Program-made: the position numbers and the translations under genes | DNA from: REBR01 sp033721915 | GTDB lineage: Bacteria; Pseudomonadota; Gammaproteobacteria; Pseudomonadales; Oleiphilaceae | DNA: 64,000 nt | Reading direction: 5' to 3' | Assembly (NCBI GenBank): GCA_033721915.1 | Contig: JAWWAC010000004.1 | Span: forward strand, 45,156-109,155 | In this document: piece after piece, positions 53,158 through 59,931 of the stretch | Layout: each line of letters begins with the position of its first letter | Position numbering within the stretch: position 1 is the stretch's first letter | Notes under the pieces: generated by a model | Seen by the model: only the letters and a program-made list of their open reading frames with translations | What the model was told of the DNA's origin: nothing | Databases searched by the model: none

Positions 53158-53192
53158 AAAAGGAACCAGCCCCGTTGCCAGTCACTATCAGG

Positions 53193-54875
53193 ATGCGCCG
53201 ACTCATTCCGCTGTTACCACAGGGACGCCCAACGGGGTTTTTCTGGCTGCTTCTGGGCGCGTTGGTGCTGTTGCTGCCAGCCATCACTGTGGCCGGCGAG
53301 CGCAGCAGCCTGCACATCAACCTGCTGGCAGCGGAAATTGCCCGTGAGATGACGCCCGGGGCGGTGGAGCCGGATGGCATCCGGGACGGGCATATCCTGA
53401 TTCGCAGCATCGAACTGCGTGCTGAACAGGTGCAGTTCCCCAAGCTGGGCATCACCCGGGGAAAGCTTCGCGAGCGGCTGGTGAAACAGTACCTGCAGAT
53501 GGGCCCGACTCTCTCGGTCGGGTCCATGCACCGCATCGCGGACGATCTGACCGAACTCTACCGCAGCCGGGGGCTGCATTTTGCCACCGTGGTGGTGACC
53601 CCCCAGGAGATCGTGGACGGGCACCTGGTGCTGAGATTGCGGGTGGGCCGGCTTTCGGAAATCCATGTGTACGACAACCGGCTCTACACCAGCGAGCAGC
53701 TGCTGGCCCCCTTCCGGGACCAGATGGCGGGGCCGGTGTACGGGCCGGCTGTGGAGAAAGGGCTGGACCGCCTCAACCGCCAGGCCGGACTGAGGGTCTT
53801 TGGTCTCTTTTCGGTGGGGCGCAGCGACGGCGAAACCCGCCTGAATCTGCGGGTGCGCCATGAACAGCGCCAGCGCACCGAGGTGCGCGTGGACAACCAC
53901 GGTCTGGCGGAGACCGGTGAGAACCGGCTGCTGCTTCGCCACAGCGTCAACAACCTGTTTCGCCAGGGGGGCACCCTCAGCGCCACGGCCCTGTTCACCA
54001 ACGAGTCGGGCAACCTGTTTGGCGGCCTGTCCTGGCAGAAGCCCTTCGGGGATCACCAGCGGCTGTCCCTGTCACTGCTGCGCAGTGAGTTTGCCATCGG
54101 TGGCGACTTCGCGGTTCTGGGGCTGAGCGGCACACTGGATATGGCCAGTGTGGGCTGGGGGCTGGAGTCACTGGGCCCGAAGCTGCCCGGTGGCCGGGTG
54201 CGGGTCACCCTGGCGGCCAAGCAGGCAACGTTGAAAAGCGCGCTCTTCCCCGAGGATCTTGAGGAGCGGTTCCGCTATGTCACATTGTCGCCCTCACTGG
54301 GCTACCAGTGGCGACAGCTTTCCGGGCAATGGCACCACCAGGCGCTGGCCAACCCCCTGCTGGGCGTGGTCAGCCAGAATGAGAATGCCGATCTGGCGTC
54401 ACCGTTCAGCGCACTGCGTGGCCAGTACCGCCTGCGCCATGATCTGGCCCTGGCGGGCGGGCAGTTTGCCACGGAATTCCGGCTGCAGGGGATTTACAGC
54501 CCCGAGGGACTGCCCTCCTCCGAGCGCCGCAACCTGACCGGTCCCGACGGGGTCAGGGGCTTTGCGCCGGGACTGTTCAGCGCCGACAGGGCCTACCTGG
54601 CCAGGCTGGAACAGACCCTGTATGCCTGGCAGTGGGCCCATGACTGGCAGAGCCGGCCCTACCTGTTTATCGACCAGGGCCGGGGCTGGCTGGCCGACGA
54701 CAGTGGCCAGCGGGCACACTTTCTGGGAGGCGGCCTGGGGCTGGACCTGGCCTTCCGACAACGCATCCTTGCCGGCGTCCACTGGGGGCGGGCACTGGAT
54801 CAGGGCAACAGTAACAACCTGGCCATCCGCAAAGGCAATGACGCCGTCTATGGCCACCTGAGTGTGAGATTCTGA
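53193..54875 (+). CDS. TpsB, ShlB/FhaC-family outer-membrane transporter
   Basis: Exports the TpsA partner across the outer membrane. The 560-residue protein has a hydrophobic signal segment (about 13-35) and two POTRA-like domains (about 60-230; IADDLTELYRSRGLHFATVVV). A C-terminal 16-strand-type barrel carries the conserved VRGF in GPDGVRGFAPG and ends with a terminal phenylalanine (GHLSVRF), a good BAM signal. The start is ATG 53193; a TTG at 53175 in frame has a GGAA further upstream and cannot be excluded. It shares one base with the next gene (TGATG), so it is co-translated with the YfiR-like gene. Confidence 0.92.
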   Translation: MRRLIPLLPQGRPTGFFWLLLGALVLLLPAITVAGERSSLHINLLAAEIAREMTPGAVEPDGIRDGHILIRSIELRAEQVQFPKLGITRGKLRERLVKQYLQMGPTLSVGSMHRIADDLTELYRSRGLHFATVVVTPQEIVDGHLVLRLRVGRLSEIHVYDNRLYTSEQLLAPFRDQMAGPVYGPAVEKGLDRLNRQAGLRVFGLFSVGRSDGETRLNLRVRHEQRQRTEVRVDNHGLAETGENRLLLRHSVNNLFRQGGTLSATALFTNESGNLFGGLSWQKPFGDHQRLSLSLLRSEFAIGGDFAVLGLSGTLDMASVGWGLESLGPKLPGGRVRVTLAAKQATLKSALFPEDLEERFRYVTLSPSLGYQWRQLSGQWHHQALANPLLGVVSQNENADLASPFSALRGQYRLRHDLALAGGQFATEFRLQGIYSPEGLPSSERRNLTGPDGVRGFAPGLFSADRAYLARLEQTLYAWQWAHDWQSRPYLFIDQGRGWLADDSGQRAHFLGGGLGLDLAFRQRILAGVHWGRALDQGNSNNLAIRKGNDAVYGHLSVRF

Positions 54876-55465
54876 TGACAGCCATACCCACCAGACACCA
54901 TCACCCTGTCGCCATCCGGACACTGGCCCTGTTCCTGGGCGGCCTGCTGCTGCTATGGCTGCCCGGTGCCGGGGCCCAGACCGTTCAGGGCTCGGACCAG
55001 GTCCGTGAGTTCCAGGTCAAGGCGCTGTTCCTGTACAACTTCGCCAACTTTGTGGAGTGGCCACCGGAGGCCTTCCCCAGCCAGGACGCGCCATTGCGCA
55101 TGTGCCTCTTCGGCGCCGTGCCCTTTGGTGAGTTCCTGGATGTGGTGGACGGTGTCAGCGTCCGGGACCGCACCCTGGATGTCATCCGTACCACCCGGGA
55201 CAAGGACATCCGCCAGGGCTGTCATATCCTGTTTGTGGGCATCAACCGGCTGGACCGGCTGGAGGAGTTCTTCGCCGACATGAACCACCTCTTTGTACTG
55301 AGCGTGGGCAGTACCGAGGGCTTTGCGGAACAGGGCGGCGTTATCAACATACTGCGCACCCGGGACCAGCAGCAGTTCGAGATCAACCTGACCAAGGCCA
55401 TCGAGAACGGCCTCTTTATCAGCTCCGATCTGCTCAGCCTGGCGCGCATCATCAACACCAATTAA
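54875..55465 (+). CDS. YfiR family periplasmic protein (DUF4154)
   Basis: The 196-residue protein has an N-terminal signal segment (about 15-35, ending GAGA) and the YfiR hallmark EFQVKALFLYNFANFVEWP directly after it. Later segments HILFVGINRLDR and INLTKAIENGLFISSDLL also fit the family. In Pseudomonas YfiR is a periplasmic repressor of the diguanylate cyclase YfiN. Here a YfiN-like enzyme is encoded 1.9 kb away on the opposite strand, and this gene overlaps tpsB. Control of the TPS system by c-di-GMP is a reasonable inference. It converges with selO. Confidence 0.88.
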   Translation: MTAIPTRHHHPVAIRTLALFLGGLLLLWLPGAGAQTVQGSDQVREFQVKALFLYNFANFVEWPPEAFPSQDAPLRMCLFGAVPFGEFLDVVDGVSVRDRTLDVIRTTRDKDIRQGCHILFVGINRLDRLEEFFADMNHLFVLSVGSTEGFAEQGGVINILRTRDQQQFEINLTKAIENGLFISSDLLSLARIINTN

Positions 55466-55491
55466 TCAGAGGCTCCTTACCCCTGTGGCCC

Positions 55492-56988
55492 TCAGGTGCC
55501 ACAGAAGGTGCGCATGACCTCTTCACCGGGGGCCGGTGGCTGCTGATAGGGCACCGTCTCGGCACTCTCGCTGAAGGGGTGGGCCAGCAGCCGGGCCAGT
55601 GTGTCGAATTCCCTGAAATCTCCCTCGTCCTCCGCCGCGCGGATGGCCTGCTCGATGCGGTGGTTGCGGGGAATCAGCACCGGGTTGACCGCTGCCATAC
55701 GCTTCGCGGCGGCCTCGCCACCCCCGGGCTGGTCCTCCAGCCGCTGCTGCCAGCGGGCCTGCCACTGCCACCAGTCGTCCGGGCTGTGGAACAGGTCCGC
55801 CACCGCTTCCGCGCCCTGACCGCCCCGGGCGGCGTCACAGAGGCGGCGGAAGCAGAGGGTAAAGTCCACCTCGTTGTTTTCCATGGCCGAGAGCAGATCC
55901 GCGATCAGCTCCCGGTCCGCCTCACCGGGGGATTCCAGCCCCAGCTTGGCGGCGAAGGTGGCCAGCCAGTGCTGCTCATAGCGGGGGATGAAGCCCTCCA
56001 GCACCTCACGGGCCTGCCGGATGGCCTCCTCCTGATCCTCATGGATCAGTTCCAGCAGCGACTCCGCCAGACGGGCCAGGTTCCAGCGGGCCACATAGGG
56101 CTGGTTGTCATAGGCGTAACGCCCGCCACTGTCGATGGAGCTGAACACCTGACCCGAGCGGTAGCGGTCCATGAAGGCGCAGGGGCCGTAATCCAGTGTC
56201 TCGCCGGAGAGGGCCGTGTTGTCGGTGTTCATGACACCGTGGATAAAGCCCAGTCCCATCCACCGTGCCACCAGGCGGGCCTGTGCCTCGCTGACCGCCT
56301 CCAGCAGTGCCCGGTAGGGGGATTCGCTGTCGGCGACCTCGGGGTAATGGCGTTCGATCACGTGGTCCGCCAGCTGCCGCACAGCGGCCTGGTCCTGGCG
56401 CACGGCAAAGTACTGGAAGGTGCCCACCCGGATATGGCTGGCGGCCACACGGGTCAGGATGCCTCCTGGCGTGGGCTGCTCGCGCATCACCGTCTCGCCG
56501 CTGGCCACCGCCGCCAGTGCCCGGGTGCTGGGCACGCCCAGTGCGTGCATGGCCTCGCTCACCAGATACTCCCGGATCACCGGCCCCAGTGCGGAGCGAC
56601 CGTCCCCCTGGCGGGAAAAGGCGGTGCGCCCGGAGCCCTTGAGCTGGATATCACGACGGCGCTCCTGCTCGTCCAGCACCTCCCCAAGCAGCAGGGCACG
56701 GCCATCCCCCAGCTGCGGCACAAAGTGGCCGAACTGGTGCCCGGCATAGGCCATGGCCAGTGGCTGGGCGTCTTCCGGCAGGGTGTTGCCGGAGAACAGC
56801 GCCGCCAGTGTCGGCGTGTCACACCCATCCAGATCCAGCCCCAGCTCCCGGGCCAGTTCCCGGTTGAACCGCAGCAGCTGCGGCGCCGCCACCGGCTCTG
56901 GCTGGCAGCGCTGATAGAAGTGCTCGGGCAGCCGGACGTAGCGGTTGTCAAAACCGAAGCGGGGCCGCCTGTGGGCGGTGGGTGTCAT
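55492..56988 (-). CDS. selO: SelO (YdiU), protein adenylyltransferase pseudokinase
   Basis: SelO transfers AMP from ATP to protein hydroxyls and is linked to oxidative stress responses. The 498-residue protein shows the family start FGFDNRYVRLPEHFY and the ATP-site segment QLGDGRALLLGE with DIQLKGSGRTAFSR. It also has the catalytic-region motif LGFIHGVMNTDN with DYGPCAFMDRY. The C-terminus ends TFCGT with a cysteine where eukaryotic SelO has a selenocysteine-containing motif. ATG 56988 has AGGAG 9 bases upstream. The longer frame to 57042 has no family support. Confidence 0.95.
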   Translation of the reverse strand: MTPTAHRRPRFGFDNRYVRLPEHFYQRCQPEPVAAPQLLRFNRELARELGLDLDGCDTPTLAALFSGNTLPEDAQPLAMAYAGHQFGHFVPQLGDGRALLLGEVLDEQERRRDIQLKGSGRTAFSRQGDGRSALGPVIREYLVSEAMHALGVPSTRALAAVASGETVMREQPTPGGILTRVAASHIRVGTFQYFAVRQDQAAVRQLADHVIERHYPEVADSESPYRALLEAVSEAQARLVARWMGLGFIHGVMNTDNTALSGETLDYGPCAFMDRYRSGQVFSSIDSGGRYAYDNQPYVARWNLARLAESLLELIHEDQEEAIRQAREVLEGFIPRYEQHWLATFAAKLGLESPGEADRELIADLLSAMENNEVDFTLCFRRLCDAARGGQGAEAVADLFHSPDDWWQWQARWQQRLEDQPGGGEAAAKRMAAVNPVLIPRNHRIEQAIRAAEDEGDFREFDTLARLLAHPFSESAETVPYQQPPAPGEEVMRTFCGT

Positions 56989-57124
56989 GGCAATGGACTC
57001 CTGAAGCCGATCTTTCTGAAAAGGTTGCCCGCAGGATAACACCCTTGTCCACCCGGCTTCCTGACCGGTCGCCCCGTTCCCCGAGCCTGTCGCCCCTTGC
57101 CTCCCGGCCAGGACATGGATAAAC

Positions 57125-57140
57125 TGTTTTTATGTACAGT
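57125..57140 (+). promoter_or_regulatory. LexA (SOS) box upstream of umuDC
   Basis: The sequence CTGT, 8 T/A-rich bases, ACAG matches the gammaproteobacterial LexA consensus core exactly. It ends 47 bases before the umuD ATG, and a -10-like TATTAT follows at 57142-57147, so LexA binding would block the promoter. This supports damage induction of umuDC. Confidence 0.88.
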
Positions 57141-57187
57141 TATTATGACGGCGGTCACCCTTCCGCCACCGTTTGCGAGGTTGTCCC

Positions 57188-57625
57188 ATGAGCAGTGCTG
57201 TCTGGCTGGGTCGCAGTGTGGCACACCGTCTGCTGCCCATTCCGTTCTTTTGCGAGCGGGTGGCGGCGGGCTTCCCCTCCCCCGCACAGGGCTATGTGGA
57301 GAAAACACTGGATCTCAATGAACTCTGTGTGCGCCACCCGGCGGCCACCTTCTTTGTGCGGGCCCAGGGGGATTCCATGACCGGCGTGGGGATTTACCCC
57401 AATGATGTGCTGGTGGTGGACAGGGCGCTGGCACCCCGCCACGGGGACATTGTGATCGCCGGCATCGACGGGGAGTTCACCGTGAAGGAGCTGCAGCTGC
57501 ATCCCAGCCCCCGTCTGCTGCCCCGCAACCCGGCCTACGCCCCCATCGCCATTCCCGAGGGCTCGGAGATGGAGGTCTTCGGCGTGGTCACCAATGTCAT
57601 CCGACAGCTGTCACGGCCAAGGTGA
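57188..57625 (+). CDS. umuD: UmuD, self-cleaving subunit of DNA polymerase V
   Basis: UmuD is cleaved on RecA filaments to UmuD', which forms Pol V with UmuC. The 145-residue protein has a peptidase S24 domain with catalytic Ser in QGDSM and Lys in EFTVKEL. The cleavage region reads VAAGFPSPA, so the scissile bond is Ala-Gly as in LexA rather than the Cys-Gly of E. coli UmuD. ATG 57188 has GAGG 7 bases upstream. The stop overlaps the umuC start by 4 bases (GTGA). Regulated by the LexA box at 57125. Confidence 0.95.
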   Translation: MSSAVWLGRSVAHRLLPIPFFCERVAAGFPSPAQGYVEKTLDLNELCVRHPAATFFVRAQGDSMTGVGIYPNDVLVVDRALAPRHGDIVIAGIDGEFTVKELQLHPSPRLLPRNPAYAPIAIPEGSEMEVFGVVTNVIRQLSRPR

Positions 57626-58896
57626 GCACCGTGTTTGCCCTGGTGGACTGCAACAACTTCTACGCGTCCTGCGAGAAGCTGTTCCGGCCGGATCTGCGAC
57701 AGCGCCCGGTGGTGGTGCTGTCCAACAACGACGGTTGCGTGGTGGCCCGATCCGCCGAGGCCAAGGCACTGGGCATCAAAATGGGTGTGCCTGTGTTCCA
57801 GATCCGGGACACTATACGCCGCCATGACATTGTGGTGTTCTCCTCCAACTACGCCCTCTATGCGGACATGTCCTCCCGGGTGATGCGGGTTCTGGAAGAC
57901 CTGGCCCCGGCGGTGGAGCTTTACTCCATTGACGAGTCCTTCCTGGACCTCACCGGTGTGGCCAGCGCCATGGCACTGAGTGACTTTGGCACCCAGGTGC
58001 GCCGCACCGTGAGGGACTGGACCGGGCTGCCGGTGTGCGTGGGCATGGCGCCGAGCAAGACACTGGCCAAGCTGGCCAACTACGGGGCCAAGAAATACCC
58101 TGCCACCGGCGGTGTGGTGGACCTGAGCGACCCGTGCCGGCAGCGTCGCCTGCTGGCGCTGGCGCCGGTGGAGGAGGTGTGGGGGGTGGGACAGCGCCTG
58201 ACACGGCGGCTGAACGCACTGGGCATCCACAGCGCACTGGACCTGGCCCGGGCCGACCCGGCGGTGATGCGCCGGCACTTCTCCGTGGTGCTGGAGCGCA
58301 CGGTGCGGGAGCTGAATGGCGAGTCCTGCCTCCCACTGGAACCGGTGGCGGCCACCAAGCAGCAGATCCTCTGCTCACGCTCCTTCGGCGAGCGGGTGCT
58401 GGACTACGACGTCATGGCACAGGCCATCAGCGGCTACACGGTGCGGGCGGCGGAGAAGCTCCGTGGCGAGAAACAGGCCGCCGCTGTGCTGACGGTCTTT
58501 ATCCGCACCAGCCCCTTCAACCGTGACGAACCCCAGTACGCCAACAGCGCCACCACCACACTGCCCTTCCCCACGGACGACACCCGGTTGCTGCTGCAGG
58601 CCGCCCGCAGGCTGCTGAAAACCCTGTGGCGCAACGGCTACCGCTACAGCAAGGGGGGCGTCACACTGAGCGGATTCCACAGCCCCGGCGTTTACCAGCC
58701 CGGCCTGTTCGACAGGGTCCACGAGCGTCCCCGCAGCCGACAGCTGATGGCCACACTGGACTGCATCAACCGGCGCAGCAGTGGCGCTGTCTGGTTTGCC
58801 GGCGAAGGGGTCCGTGGCCAGGCCTGGTCCATGAAGCGCGGCCACCTCTCCCCCGCCTACACCACCCGCTGGAGCGACTTGCTGCCGGTGCACTGA
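57622..58896 (+). CDS. umuC: UmuC, Y-family DNA polymerase V catalytic subunit
   Basis: Error-prone translesion polymerase. The 424-residue length matches E. coli UmuC (422). Catalytic carboxylates appear in FALVDCNNFYASCE and YSIDESFLD. The finger/palm motif SNNDGCVVARS, helix-hairpin-helix region VWGVGQRLTRRLNALG and the little-finger domain are all present. The start is a GTG at 57622 overlapping the umuD stop; an alternative GTG at 57631 would begin MFALVDC, closer to the E. coli start. Co-transcribed with umuD under SOS control. Confidence 0.96.
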   Translation: MSTVFALVDCNNFYASCEKLFRPDLRQRPVVVLSNNDGCVVARSAEAKALGIKMGVPVFQIRDTIRRHDIVVFSSNYALYADMSSRVMRVLEDLAPAVELYSIDESFLDLTGVASAMALSDFGTQVRRTVRDWTGLPVCVGMAPSKTLAKLANYGAKKYPATGGVVDLSDPCRQRRLLALAPVEEVWGVGQRLTRRLNALGIHSALDLARADPAVMRRHFSVVLERTVRELNGESCLPLEPVAATKQQILCSRSFGERVLDYDVMAQAISGYTVRAAEKLRGEKQAAAVLTVFIRTSPFNRDEPQYANSATTTLPFPTDDTRLLLQAARRLLKTLWRNGYRYSKGGVTLSGFHSPGVYQPGLFDRVHERPRSRQLMATLDCINRRSSGAVWFAGEGVRGQAWSMKRGHLSPAYTTRWSDLLPVH

Positions 58897-58931
58897 GCCT
58901 GCACCGGAAGTCATGGATAAAAGATCGCTAC

Positions 58932-58956
58932 AAAAAAGGGCGCCTGCTGGCGCCCC
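58932..58956 (-). terminator. Intrinsic terminator of the lipoprotein gene
   Basis: A perfect 7-base GC stem (gggcgcc/ggcgccc) with a 4-base loop at 58939-58956 is followed on the minus strand by six T. It lies 18 bases past the stop of the minus-strand lipoprotein gene and is a strong Rho-independent terminator in that direction. Confidence 0.88.
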
Positions 58957-58974
58957 ATTTATCGCGGTACAAAC

Positions 58975-59484
58975 TCAGTTGCCGAGCAGATTATCCAGGA
59001 AGTTGCCTGAACGCTGCTGCAGGTTGCCTGAAGAGCGCATGGCATCGGCACGCTCCACGGAGACGCTGCCGTTGTCCACGATGCGGTAAACGCGACCGTA
59101 CACTTTCACATCACGCTTCTGGTAAATGAAGGCCATACCGATGTTGTCCTCCTCCATGCGGGTCACCAGGAAGGCATCACCACCAGCCTGACGGGCGGCC
59201 CTGTAGGCGGCCAGGCGAACCATGGGGTCGGAGCGACCCACACCAAAGACCGGGATGGTGACGTTATCCCCTTCCACGCGGAAACCCAGCACGCGGGTGG
59301 CGGTGGTACTGCCGGAAGCTTCACCGATGGCCTCAAGTGACACCTCGAAAGGACGGGTCACCAGGTTCAGTGAGTCGGCATTCAGGGAGGCCTGGTCATT
59401 GGCGTAATTGTTACGGGACATGGAGGTACAGCCGCTGGCAATCAGAACCACCAGCAACAGGGGAATCAACAGATACTGCTTCAT
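58975..59484 (-). CDS. Outer-membrane lipoprotein of unknown function
   Basis: The 169-residue protein has a lipoprotein signal with lipobox IASGC near residue 19, followed by S-M, which favours outer-membrane sorting. The mature part has a small alpha/beta core (VTIPVFGVGRSDPMVRLAAYRAARQAGGDAFLVTRME) and a low-complexity end. I cannot name a family. ATG 59484 has AAGGAAA about 9 bases upstream; the longer frame to 59526 is rejected. It forms a single-gene unit with its own strong promoter and terminator. Confidence 0.82.
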   Translation of the reverse strand: MKQYLLIPLLLVVLIASGCTSMSRNNYANDQASLNADSLNLVTRPFEVSLEAIGEASGSTTATRVLGFRVEGDNVTIPVFGVGRSDPMVRLAAYRAARQAGGDAFLVTRMEEDNIGMAFIYQKRDVKVYGRVYRIVDNGSVSVERADAMRSSGNLQQRSGNFLDNLLGN

Positions 59485-59931
59485 TTTTATTGTTTCCTTG
59501 CGTTGAGGTTTTGGGGCAGCGGCCATTAAATATTAAAGATGATTCATCGTCAAAATAAATTTTCAGCCTCTCTGCCCTCCCCCCGGAAAGCGGTTGAACA
59601 GGGCCTGTGGGCCGAGCCGGACAGCGCCGGAATAAAAACCCACAATAAATATGTAACAGTATGTTTCCCGGGAAAGCTGGCAAAAACGCCGTTAACACCC
59701 TGCCCTTACCGGCTTACCCTCTGGAATCGGTTCACTCCGCCCCCTGGCAACTCCACCGTGTCGGGGCAAGCTGTTGATCGACTCAGGGCTTGTCATTTCA
59801 GGCCATATTCCAGCGCAGGAACTCATTGACTTGCCCGGTCCAGACTGGTCCGATCAAAGTCCGGGCATCGTATTGCTGGCCGGTCAGGAATGGTCGCTAT
59901 AGTAACTACAGGGACATCAGGAGCTCGCAGT
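59485..59931. other. Intergenic region between divergent lipoprotein and GGDEF-EAL genes
   Basis: Apart from the minus-strand promoter at 59525-59553, no gene is supported in these 447 bases. A 96-codon plus-strand frame (59539-59829) has no ribosome-binding site, membrane or family features. The part from 59520 to 59560 is markedly AT-rich compared with the surroundings. The plus-strand promoter for the downstream gene was not identified. Confidence 0.4.
59525..59553 (-). promoter_or_regulatory. Sigma-70-type promoter of the lipoprotein gene
   Basis: On the minus strand TTGACG (59548-59553) and TTTAAT (59525-59530) are separated by exactly 17 bases. Each differs from consensus by one base. 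Transcription would start about 35 bases before the ATG at 59484. Confidence 0.75.

Noticed and set aside
53004..53192. c-di-GMP (GEMM) riboswitch upstream of tpsB
   Set aside because: Looked for the conserved GEMM core because of the c-di-GMP context; the core sequences are absent.
59539..59829. 96-codon plus-strand frame in the intergenic region
   Set aside because: Overlaps a strong minus-strand promoter, lacks a ribosome-binding site and shows no protein-like features.
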